Below, in pieces: positions 1 through 6,977 of a DNA stretch of 7,258 bases. Position 1 is the stretch's first letter, and each line of letters starts with the position of its first letter. Origin of the DNA: an uncultured Mitsuokella sp. (GTDB lineage Bacteria > Bacillota > Negativicutes > Selenomonadales > Selenomonadaceae); assembly GCA_900770895.1 (NCBI GenBank), contig CAAGMF010000126.1, positions 1 to 7,258 of the forward strand. The letters are read 5' to 3'. The position numbers were made by a program, and so were the translations under genes. The notes below the pieces were generated by a model. It did no database searches. It saw nothing but the letters and a program-made list of their open reading frames with translations, and was not told the DNA's origin.

Positions 1-1183
<1,183 letters not shown>

Positions 1184-1184
<1 letters not shown>

Positions 1185-2425
1185 TGGAGAATAACATACA
1201 GGTTGATGATGCCCCACGTCCGTGGGGCATTTATGTGCATATACCGTTCTGCCGGCAGAAATGCTACTATTGTGATTTCGCCTCGTGGGCGGGGCGGGAG
1301 CGCTACATGGCGGACTATACCGCGGCGCTGCTGCAGGAGCTGCACCGCCGTGGTGCGCGCTATGCGGCGCGCTGGGGGCGGCCGGCTACCATATACATAG
1401 GCGGCGGTACGCCGACTGCGCTGCCCCGCGAGCAGCTGCTCGCCATAGTGACCGCCCTGCAGGGAGTTGGTGCATCAGAAAAAACGGCTGAGGTCCCGGC
1501 GGGGGCGGCAGACGGTCATGCATCAGGGACGCAGGGACCATCCCCGGATCAGTCGCTCGAGTTCACGGTCGAGGCCAATCCGGGGACGGTCGATGAGGCG
1601 TATCTCGTGGCACTGCGGTGCGCTGGAGTCAACCGGCTGAGCTTCGGTGTGCAGAGCTTTGACGACCGGTTGCTGCGGCGCATAGGCCGCATCCATACGG
1701 CGGCTCAGGCGCGGGCAAGTTTTGCGGCGGCCCGGGCGGCTGGCTTCGATAATATCAGTCTCGATCTCATGTATGGCCTGCCGGGGCAGACGCTGTCCGA
1801 TCTGCAGTCTTCGGTGGAGCAGGCGCTGGCCCTCGGGCCGGAGCATATCTCGATCTATGGCCTGCAGCTCGAGCCGGGGACGGTTTTCGCCCGTCAGCAG
1901 GAGCAGGGACGTCTCGAGCTGCCGGATGATGATACGGCCGAGGCGATGTACGACTATATGACGACGGCGCTGCCGCAGGCGGGCTATGAGCGCTATGAGA
2001 TATCGAATTTCGCCCGCCCGGGGCGTGAGAGCCGGCACAATATGTCCTACTGGCAGGATGTGCCCTATCTCGGTATCGGGGCCGCGGCTCACTCCTATCT
2101 CGATGGGCAGCGCTATGAGAATATGGCCGATATAGCAGGCTATATCAAAGCGGTGACTGAGGGGGAGTCCGTGACCAGCGAGGAGGAGCCGGCCACGTGT
2201 CAGATCGCGATGGAGGAGTATGCGTTCCTCGCCCTGCGCATGGTGCGCGGCATCAGCCGGGACGGCTTCGCGGTCCGGTTCGGGGTCACGCTGGAGTCGG
2301 TGTATGGCGAGGTGATTGCGCGGCTCGAGGCGCAGGGGCTGCTTCAGACGACGCCGGAGGCAGTGGCGCTGACGCCGCTGGGCATGAAGCTCGGCAACCA
2401 GGTATTCGCCGAATTCCTGCTGTGA
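1184..2425 (+). CDS. hemW: HemW, radical SAM heme chaperone (formerly called HemN-like oxidase)
   Basis: Radical SAM-family heme-binding protein thought to deliver heme to target enzymes; older annotations call it oxygen-independent coproporphyrinogen III oxidase. The start is the ATG that overlaps the lepA stop (TGATG); no clear Shine-Dalgarno precedes it, which fits translational coupling. The 413-residue product has the 4Fe-4S motif C23-x3-C27-x2-C30 followed by D31-F32. The fourth cysteine of true HemN (CxxxCxxCxC) is absent, as in HemW. Further motifs in order: YIGGGTPT, EANPGT (about 130-135), NRLSFGVQSF, SLDLMYGLPGQT, HISIYGLQLEPGT, YEISNFARPG and YLGIGAAAHSY, then the C-terminal HemN-type winged-helix region. 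It is longer than the usual 375-385 residues, mostly through a low-complexity stretch at about residues 96-123 and a short N-terminal extension. An in-frame reading extends upstream into lepA but codes nothing HemW-like there. Confidence 0.95.
1209..1230 (+). repeat. Perfect 9-bp hairpin inside the first codons of hemW
   Basis: ATGCCCCAC (1209-1217), a 4-base loop GTCC (1218-1221) and GTGGGGCAT (1222-1230) form a perfect GC-rich stem, followed by a short weak T run (TTTAT). It lies at hemW codons 9-16, just before the conserved GIYVHIPFC core, in the non-conserved N-terminal extension. In RNA it would be a stable stem-loop 25 nt after the lepA stop. It could act as a weak terminator or attenuator after lepA, or as a structure affecting hemW translation. 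The repeat is seen directly; the role is inference. Confidence 0.6.
1471..1526 (+). repeat. 8-bp direct repeat bounding a low-complexity insertion in hemW
   Basis: TGCATCAG occurs at 1471-1478 and again at 1519-1526, offset by 48 bases (exactly 16 codons). CAGGGAC is then repeated at 1524-1530 and 1532-1538. The segment encodes an Ala/Gly/Ser/Pro-rich stretch (around residues 96-123) between the helix after YIGGGTPT and the EFTVEANPGT strand, where HemW proteins normally have a short loop. It looks like an in-frame expansion or insertion that keeps the reading frame. The origin is inference. Confidence 0.55.
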
Positions 2426-2449
2426 GTCAGACATAAGCACACAGTACCA

Positions 2450-2512
2450 CGGCAGGCATGACTCCTCCATTCCGCTAACCCACGACGCTCCATTTCGGAG
2501 CCATGCCTGCCG
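2450..2512. repeat. Intergenic inverted repeat with a nested hairpin, between hemW and the lyase gene
   Basis: CGGCAGGCATG (2450-2460) is an exact 11-bp reverse complement of CATGCCTGCCG (2502-2512). Inside, GCTCC (2487-2491), loop ATTTC, GGAGC (2497-2501) forms a second perfect hairpin directly abutting the right arm. The GGAG at 2497-2500 could instead pair with CTCC at 2462-2465, extending the outer stem to 15 pairs with one mismatch. The bases after the right arm (CTGCTTCATCA) are not a T run, so it is a poor intrinsic terminator. It may be a palindromic repeat or miniature element, or a structured RNA in the 3' region of the hemW transcript. It sits at the left edge of the segment that separates hemW from hrcA. 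Confidence 0.6.
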
Positions 2513-2604
2513 CTGCTTCATCATAAAGTTATCTGTTTCTTAGCTACTGGAAGATTTTCGTTACAGTCTCATCTGGAGATATGCAGATAGATTTTGACAT
2601 TTAA

Positions 2605-2610
2605 AAGGTG
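2605..2610 (+). promoter_or_regulatory. Ribosome binding site that decides the lyase start
   Basis: AAGGTG ends 6 bases before the ATG at 2617. An in-frame GTG at 2608 overlaps this site and so is unlikely to be the start. Starting at 2617 also gives a clean signal peptide beginning MKK. Confidence 0.75.
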
Positions 2611-2616
2611 ATTGTC

Positions 2617-3771
2617 ATGAAGAAAAGTATTTTGTGCCTGGCGGTGGCCGGGATGCTGGCTTTGCCGGTGACGGGACAGGCGGCTGGAATCTGGCAGGAT
2701 ACGGATGAGCTGGCGGCCGTGGCGACGGAGGGACAGAGCGCCGATGGGATGTACAGCAGCCGGGCGGCTATGTTGCGGGCGGCGGACAAACAGCTCACGG
2801 CTCCGATACCGAAACTGACGGACAAGCAGGTGGTGCCGCCATCGGGGGACAAGCGCGACTACACCAGCCTCGCCGTATATTTCTGGCCGAATCCGGATAC
2901 AGAGGACGGATTGCCCTATGTGCGACGGGATGGTCATGTGAATCCGGAGAAGTGGAACAGTGATAAATACGATGCCAAAAGGCTCGGCCAGATGAAGAAC
3001 GAGATCCGGGCGCTGGCCCGCGGCTATGCCATGAGCGGCGATGAGCGCTATGCCGAGCGGGCCATGCAGGTGGCATCGGTCTGGTTCATCGACCCGGAGA
3101 CGCGCATGAATCCGCATCTCATCTATGCCCAGCTGGTGCCAGGGAAGTCGGAGGGCCGCTCGTCGGGCATCATCGACACGGTGCAGCTCATCGACGTCGT
3201 CGATGCCCTCTATCTGCTGCAGGGGTCGAAAGCCTATACGTCCGAGCGTCAGGCAGCGCTGCAGCAGTGGTTCAGTGACTATACGGACTGGCTGCTCACG
3301 AGTGATATGGGGAAGAAAGAGGGCCAGGCCGGAAACAATCACGGCATATGGTACGATGCCCAGGTGGCGGTGTTCGCGCATTTCGCTGGTCGTGATGACG
3401 TGGCGCGCCGCATCATCGCTGCCGTGCCGGAGAAACGCATGGCGAGCGAGATCGACAGTGATGGCAGTATGCCGCGCGAGCTCGCGCGCACGCGGCCGAT
3501 GAACTACAGCCTCTACGCTCTGCGGGCGTTGCTGACACTGGCGCGCGTAGGTGATGCGGTGGGGACTGATCTCTACGATGCTCAGACGACGAACGGGCGC
3601 AGCCTGCGTCAGGCCATCGACTATATCCTGCCCTACGTAAAGGGGGAGAAGACGATGGCGAAAGAGGATGTAGCTGCCTATCACGATAAGGATTTCCGGC
3701 TGGCGCTGCATCTGGCCAACCAGCATTATCATAATCCTGAGTATGAGTTGCCGCGTAGCGAGGGCAAGTGA
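2617..3771 (+). CDS. Secreted alginate lyase family protein
   Basis: Predicted exported polysaccharide lyase-type protein of 384 residues (alginate_lyase family, PL5-like alpha/alpha fold). The start is ATG 2617, placed by the AAGGTG site. Residues 1-22 form a Sec signal peptide: KK at 2-3, a hydrophobic core (about 5-18), and a likely cut after GQA at A22. No lipobox is seen. Family motifs: YFWPNPD (about 88-94), GLPYVRRDGHVNPE (98-111), NNHGIWYD with N240, N241 and H242, and RELARTRPMNYS with R291 and Y297. By analogy with characterised PL5 enzymes (NNHSYW, then MAR...HY), N241/H242, R291 and Y297 are the likely catalytic set. The substrate cannot be read from sequence; related proteins occur in bacteria that do not use alginate, so another uronate polymer is possible. 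No transporter or sugar-catabolism gene is nearby. A promoter within 2513-2604 is likely, but only a poor candidate (TTACAG 2561-2566, 17 bp, CAGATA 2584-2589) is visible. The JetD-like gene follows 46 bases later, perhaps on the same transcript. Confidence 0.85.
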   Translation: MKKSILCLAVAGMLALPVTGQAAGIWQDTDELAAVATEGQSADGMYSSRAAMLRAADKQLTAPIPKLTDKQVVPPSGDKRDYTSLAVYFWPNPDTEDGLPYVRRDGHVNPEKWNSDKYDAKRLGQMKNEIRALARGYAMSGDERYAERAMQVASVWFIDPETRMNPHLIYAQLVPGKSEGRSSGIIDTVQLIDVVDALYLLQGSKAYTSERQAALQQWFSDYTDWLLTSDMGKKEGQAGNNHGIWYDAQVAVFAHFAGRDDVARRIIAAVPEKRMASEIDSDGSMPRELARTRPMNYSLYALRALLTLARVGDAVGTDLYDAQTTNGRSLRQAIDYILPYVKGEKTMAKEDVAAYHDKDFRLALHLANQHYHNPEYELPRSEGK

Positions 3772-3802
3772 GAGAAATGGCTGCCGGCTGGAGAGCGGCT
3801 GC

Positions 3803-3808
3803 AGGAGG
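3803..3808 (+). promoter_or_regulatory. Ribosome binding site for the JetD-like gene
   Basis: AGGAGG lies 9 bases before the ATG at 3818. The same frame is open back to an ATG at 3743 inside the lyase gene, but that ATG has no Shine-Dalgarno and its extra residues are Arg/Cys-rich and unlike the family, so 3818 is the preferred start. Confidence 0.75.
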
Positions 3809-3817
3809 CACGATGTC

Positions 3818-5026
3818 ATGATAAAGCAGCATTATGATGGCGAGTTGCGCACGAAGCTGACGCGCAGCTTGAGCCGGATATACCGGGCAGCGCTGACTGG
3901 TGAGGAGGCGGTGGCGCGGCGCTATGCGTTGAAGCCGCCCTATCCCTGGTCGGACATGGGACGCCACATGAGCGAGTTCCGGGAGTGGACCAGGTTCTGG
4001 CGGCAGCCGGTGCCGTACTGGACCGTCGAGTTGACCACTCACCGGCCGAAGAATTTGGGGGAGCAGACCGATTGTCCGGCAGCGGTAGTATTTCACTCGG
4101 CGCAGTCCATGCTGGACTATCTGGGACAGAGCCCGGACTATGAAAGGCTGCGGCATGATTATGAGCAGCTCGTGGCTGGACATGAGGAGCTGGGCGCGGT
4201 GGTGTTGCGTCATCGCAAAGCTTTTCTGGCCGACAGGAGTCTCGCTGCGTCCGTCCTGCATGTGGCGGATTATTTCGCGGCGCACGGTCAGGCGGCTGCG
4301 CGGCCGCGCTACCTGCGCGAGCTGGATATCCCGCATGTGCATACGAAATGGATCGAGGATCATAAGGAACTGGCCACGGCAGTATACGGGGATTTGTATC
4401 CCGCCAGCGGTGTGCGGACATTTACGGACCTTTGCGACCATCTGGGCCTCCTCGTGCAGGCTCCGACTGCTAACATATACTTGCGCTCGCTCGATCCGGA
4501 GCTGACGTTCGGTGGCGCTCAGACCGTCATGCTGACGGGCGCAGAGCTGCTGCGGATCAGACTTCCTTTCCGCTACGTATTCGTCGCGGAGAACAAGCTG
4601 AACGGCTATACGTTTCCAGCGGTCCCGGCTGGTGCAGTCATATTCGGCGCTGGCAATGCGGCGAGCGGTCTGCTGGCGGCTACGGCTGACCAGTCCGGCA
4701 ACTGGCTGTCGCAGTGCCAGAACCTGTATTACTGGGGCGATATGGACCGCGATGGTTTCCATATATTGTCGCGGTTCCGGCGGCAGTTCCCGCAGGTGCA
4801 GTCGCTGCTGATGGACCGGGGTACGTTCGCGGCTTATGATGAATTCGCCGTACAGGATGACGGCTCGGAGGTGGATATGCCGGAACTGCTCACAGCGGAG
4901 GAACAGCGCGCCTGGCAGTATATGACAGAGCAACCGTCTGGGGCGCAGCGCCTCGAGCAGGAGAGAATTCCGCTGTCTGCCGTGCGGGCAGCGCTGGCGG
5001 AAATCGTGCCCGGCATCATATATTGA
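3818..5026 (+). CDS. JetD-like protein of the Wadjet system (DUF3322 + DUF2220/Toprim), without JetABC here
   Basis: A 402-residue protein resembling JetD, the topoisomerase VI-A-like nuclease subunit that cuts plasmid DNA after the JetABC (MukBEF-like) SMC motor has extruded a loop. The N-terminal half fits DUF3322 (PPYPWSD, then EFREWTRFWRQ). The C-terminal half fits DUF2220, a Toprim-type metal-binding fold: VFVAENKLNGYTFP with the Toprim glutamate E258, AVIFGAGNAA, YYWGDMDRDGFHIL with D308, D310 and D312, SLLMD, and a RLEQERIP tail (378-385). These candidate metal-binding residues are intact and the length is normal, so the gene is probably functional. Wadjet genes normally form one jetABCD operon. 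Here the gene upstream is a secreted lyase (46 bases away) and the one downstream is hrcA, so jetA, jetB and jetC are absent from this neighbourhood. It may work with JetABC encoded elsewhere, be a remnant of a lost operon, or have a separate role. More TTG leucine codons than in hrcA hint mildly at a different origin. Family call firm, function as Wadjet component uncertain. Confidence 0.85.
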   Translation: MIKQHYDGELRTKLTRSLSRIYRAALTGEEAVARRYALKPPYPWSDMGRHMSEFREWTRFWRQPVPYWTVELTTHRPKNLGEQTDCPAAVVFHSAQSMLDYLGQSPDYERLRHDYEQLVAGHEELGAVVLRHRKAFLADRSLAASVLHVADYFAAHGQAAARPRYLRELDIPHVHTKWIEDHKELATAVYGDLYPASGVRTFTDLCDHLGLLVQAPTANIYLRSLDPELTFGGAQTVMLTGAELLRIRLPFRYVFVAENKLNGYTFPAVPAGAVIFGAGNAASGLLAATADQSGNWLSQCQNLYYWGDMDRDGFHILSRFRRQFPQVQSLLMDRGTFAAYDEFAVQDDGSEVDMPELLTAEEQRAWQYMTEQPSGAQRLEQERIPLSAVRAALAEIVPGIIY

Positions 5027-5033
5027 AATAAAA

Positions 5034-5067
5034 TTGACTTTTTGTCTTTTTACCTGTTGACTTTTTG
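5034..5067 (+). repeat. 11-bp direct repeat in the hrcA promoter region
   Basis: TTGACTTTTTG occurs at 5034-5044 and again at 5057-5067, 23 bp apart (about two helical turns). The right copy supplies the -35 box. The left copy has no -10 box at a usual distance (17 bp downstream lies the second TTGACT), so it is not an obvious second promoter. It could be an AT-rich upstream element, a protein site, or a chance duplication. Confidence 0.55.
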
Positions 5068-5085
5068 ATTTAATCGGTGTATATT
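5057..5085 (+). promoter_or_regulatory. SigA-type promoter of the hrcA-grpE-dnaK operon
   Basis: TTGACT (5057-5062), a 17-bp spacer, and TATATT (5080-5085) are close to the vegetative consensus. Transcription should start near 5092, putting the CIRCE operator at the very start of the leader, the usual layout for HrcA-controlled genes. Confidence 0.85.
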
Positions 5086-5101
5086 CTTATTAGATTCAAG
5101 G

Positions 5102-5128
5102 TTAGCACTCACATGGAATGAGTGCTAA
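5102..5128. promoter_or_regulatory. CIRCE operator (HrcA binding site)
   Basis: TTAGCACTC (5102-5110), 9 bases, then GAGTGCTAA (5120-5128): an exact match to the CIRCE consensus, extended by one more pair (G5101/C5129). HrcA, encoded just downstream, binds this inverted repeat and represses transcription; heat shock relieves this when GroEL is occupied by unfolded protein. Both arms are perfect. Confidence 0.98.
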
Positions 5129-5149
5129 CAACAAGAAGGAGGCGGGAGC

Positions 5150-6184
5150 ATGGCTGATGAACTGGACAAGCGCAAGAAGCAGGTACTGCAGGCCGTCATC
5201 GATGATTACATCGAGTCGGCCGAACCGGTCGGCTCCCGCACGCTGGCACGTCATCACGACCTCGGCGTGAGTCCGGCGACGATCCGCAACGAGATGGCGG
5301 ATCTCGAGATGCTGGGCTATCTCGAGCATCTGCATACTTCGTCGGGACGGGTACCGTCCTCGAAGGGCTACCGCCTCTACGTCAATGGCCTCATGCAGCC
5401 GAAGCCGCTGACCGATGCTGAGAAAGCCCAGATCGACAAGTGGTATCGCGAGCGCGTGCGCCGGGTCGAGGAGGTATTCCAGGAGACCGCGCGCATCATC
5501 GCCAAGGTCACGAAGAATGTCTCGCTCGTGCTGGCGCCGCAGATGACGCAGGCCAAGTTCCACTGCCTGCAGTTCCTGCCGCTCGATGACCGCCGGGTCA
5601 TCACCGTGCTCATGACAGATGCCGGCTTCATAGAGAACAAGATATTGAAGATGCCGGATGGTTCGACGTTTGAGGATTTCCAGCGCATGGCCCAGGTCAT
5701 AAACAAGAACCTGGCTGGCCATACGCTCGGGACGATCAAGCAGAACTCGCTGTCAGAGATAAAGGATGAGATTGGTGATGAAATGCTCTACGAGTCAGCT
5801 CTCGAGATCATTCACCGGGCGCTGGACTCAGGCAAACGGGAGCGGCTCTACCTAGGCGGTACGACCGAGCTATTGGAGCAGCCGGAATTCCACGATGTCG
5901 AGAAGGTGAAGGAGACGCTCCTGATGCTCGAGGAGGAGGAGCTCATGAAGGATATCCTCCATGCTCATATGGGCGATGGCCTCGAGGTGACGATCGGTCA
6001 GGAGAATCCGGACAAGCACCTGCAGGACGCGAGCATCATAACGGCGACCTACCATCTCAATGGCGAGCTGTTAGGGACAATCGCAGTGCTGGGCCCGACC
6101 CGCATGGAATATGCGAAGGCGATGAGCCTGCTGGAATTCATGAACAGCAATCTGACCAATGTGATAAAGCGCCTGCCCTGGTAG
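5150..6184 (+). CDS. hrcA: HrcA, heat-inducible transcription repressor
   Basis: Repressor of class I heat-shock genes; binds CIRCE as a dimer and needs GroEL for activity. The ATG is preceded by AAGGAGG (5136-5142) at 7 bases. The 344-residue product has the family's usual length: an N-terminal winged-helix domain (about 1-75) with EPVGSRTLA (25-33), the recognition-helix stretch SPATIRNEMADLE (41-53) and the wing motif HTSSGRVPS (62-70, where many HrcA have HTSAGR). A GAF-like region and dimerisation region follow, with SLVLAPQM, NPDKHLQDASIITATYHLNGE and GTIAVLGPTRMEYAKAMSLL near the end. It is the first gene of the operon and should repress itself through the CIRCE in its leader. grpE follows after a short gap. 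No defect is seen. Confidence 0.98.
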   Translation: MADELDKRKKQVLQAVIDDYIESAEPVGSRTLARHHDLGVSPATIRNEMADLEMLGYLEHLHTSSGRVPSSKGYRLYVNGLMQPKPLTDAEKAQIDKWYRERVRRVEEVFQETARIIAKVTKNVSLVLAPQMTQAKFHCLQFLPLDDRRVITVLMTDAGFIENKILKMPDGSTFEDFQRMAQVINKNLAGHTLGTIKQNSLSEIKDEIGDEMLYESALEIIHRALDSGKRERLYLGGTTELLEQPEFHDVEKVKETLLMLEEEELMKDILHAHMGDGLEVTIGQENPDKHLQDASIITATYHLNGELLGTIAVLGPTRMEYAKAMSLLEFMNSNLTNVIKRLPW

Positions 6185-6231
6185 ACGGACGGACGCCTTT
6201 ATATAGATTAAATATCCCAACTCCTTTGAAA

Positions 6232-6242
6232 GAGGTGAAGGA
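6232..6242 (+). promoter_or_regulatory. Ambiguous ribosome binding site of grpE
   Basis: Two overlapping Shine-Dalgarno-like runs: GAGGTGA (6232-6238), ideally spaced for a TTG start at 6244, and AAGGA (6238-6242), 10 bases before an ATG at 6253. Both starts are in frame, as is a TTG at 6226 that lies too early for either site. I use ATG 6253; starting at TTG 6244 would add only three residues. Confidence 0.6.
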
Positions 6243-6252
6243 ATTGCCATTT

Positions 6253-6894
6253 ATGAAAGATGAAATGAAGAAGAAGGACGAGCAGAAGCTCGAGGAGATG
6301 CAGCAGGAAATCGATGAGGCTGAGGCTGCAGGCAATGCCGCTGATGAGGCTGAGCCGGAACAGGCGGCTGAGTCAGAGAAGGCGGAGCCGGAGACAGAGG
6401 CAGGAAAGGATGAGCAGCAGGCTGCTGATCCGCTGGCCGAGGCAAAGGCCCAGATCGAGGAGCTCAAGGCGACCATCGCCCAGAAGGACGATGAGATCCT
6501 GCGCCGCCGGGCGGAGTTCGAGAACTACCGCCGCCGCACGAGCCAGGAGAAAGCCGACATTGGTAATGTGGTCACCCAGGACCTCATCAAGGACATGCTG
6601 CCGATCATAGATAACTTCAGCCGCGCTATGGCGGCGGAGACGACCGATATGGAAGCTTTCCAGAAGGGCGTCGAGATGATATACACGCAGCTGACCGAGA
6701 TACTGAAGAAAGATGGTCTCGAGCCCATAGAGGCCGAGGGCAAGAAATTCAATCCGGAGTATCATCAGGCGGTCATGCGCGTAGCGAATCCGGACCTCGA
6801 GGACGATACGATCGCCCAGGAGCTCCAGAAGGGCTACATGGTGCGCGGCAAGGTCATCCGCCCGAGCATGGTCCAGGTCGTAGCCAACGACTAG
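6253..6894 (+). CDS. grpE: GrpE, nucleotide exchange factor for DnaK
   Basis: Co-chaperone that drives ADP release from DnaK; cytoplasmic, acts as a dimer. From ATG 6253 it has 213 residues, a normal length. The first 60 or so residues are a highly acidic, Glu/Ala/Gln-rich disordered tail. A long coiled coil follows (about 60-100, through IEELKATIAQKDDEILRRRA and EFENYRRRTSQEK), then the helical bundle (DMLPIIDNFSRAM, then FQKGVEMIYTQL) and the C-terminal beta domain with FNPEYHQAVMRV (166-177) and GYMVRGKVIRPSMVQV ending near residue 209. It is the second gene of the CIRCE-controlled operon: 68 bases after hrcA and 83 bases before dnaK. Translation start is uncertain by three residues (TTG 6244 is the alternative). 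Confidence 0.97.
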   Translation: MKDEMKKKDEQKLEEMQQEIDEAEAAGNAADEAEPEQAAESEKAEPETEAGKDEQQAADPLAEAKAQIEELKATIAQKDDEILRRRAEFENYRRRTSQEKADIGNVVTQDLIKDMLPIIDNFSRAMAAETTDMEAFQKGVEMIYTQLTEILKKDGLEPIEAEGKKFNPEYHQAVMRVANPDLEDDTIAQELQKGYMVRGKVIRPSMVQVVAND

Positions 6895-6938
6895 TTCGCT
6901 GGTTCGCAGATAACCAATGGGTCCAGATGAATGTTGCA

Positions 6939-6944
6939 TATAAT
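6939..6944 (+). promoter_or_regulatory. Possible -10 box between grpE and dnaK
   Basis: A perfect TATAAT in the 83-base AT-rich grpE-dnaK gap. At 17 bp upstream the sequence is AATGGG, so there is no -35 box, and the TG upstream is one base off the extended -10 position. No CIRCE is present here. A weak internal promoter for dnaK is possible but not shown. Confidence 0.25.
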
Positions 6945-6977
6945 TTCTGAATATAACTTTTTAGGAGGATAAAGGAA

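Noticed and set aside
1523..2524. Open frame (333 codons) on the minus strand opposite hemW
   Set aside because: Mirrors the hemW codons, is Arg/Leu-rich without domains, and conflicts with the full HemW motif series on the plus strand.
2594..2599. Perfect TTGACA -35 box before the lyase gene
   Set aside because: It lies only 18 bases upstream of the ATG at 2617, so any matching -10 would fall inside the coding region, and none is seen.
3189..3205. CATCGAC-gtc-GTCGATG hairpin inside the lyase gene
   Set aside because: It arises from Ile-Asp-Val-Val-Asp codons in the middle of a coding region and has no terminator or regulatory context.
3743..3817. Earlier in-frame ATG for the JetD-like gene, overlapping the lyase end
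   Set aside because: No Shine-Dalgarno upstream, and the extra 25 residues are Arg/Cys-rich and unlike the family, whereas ATG 3818 has AGGAGG at 9 bases.
3772..3817. Possible remnants of jetA, jetB or jetC upstream of the JetD-like gene
   Set aside because: The gap is only 46 bases and the flanking lyase is complete; no SMC, Walker A or MukF/MukE-like fragment is seen in any frame of 2426-5149.
2569..3819. Long open frame (416 codons) on the minus strand opposite the lyase gene
   Set aside because: Shadow frame: low-complexity Arg/His/Ile-rich translation and complete overlap with a gene that has a signal peptide and conserved catalytic motifs.
3413..4933. Long open frame (506 codons) on the minus strand across the lyase and JetD-like genes
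   Set aside because: The translation is Arg/His/Pro/Leu-rich with no recognisable motif, has no ribosome binding site, and is the expected shadow of GC-rich plus-strand genes that carry clear family motifs.
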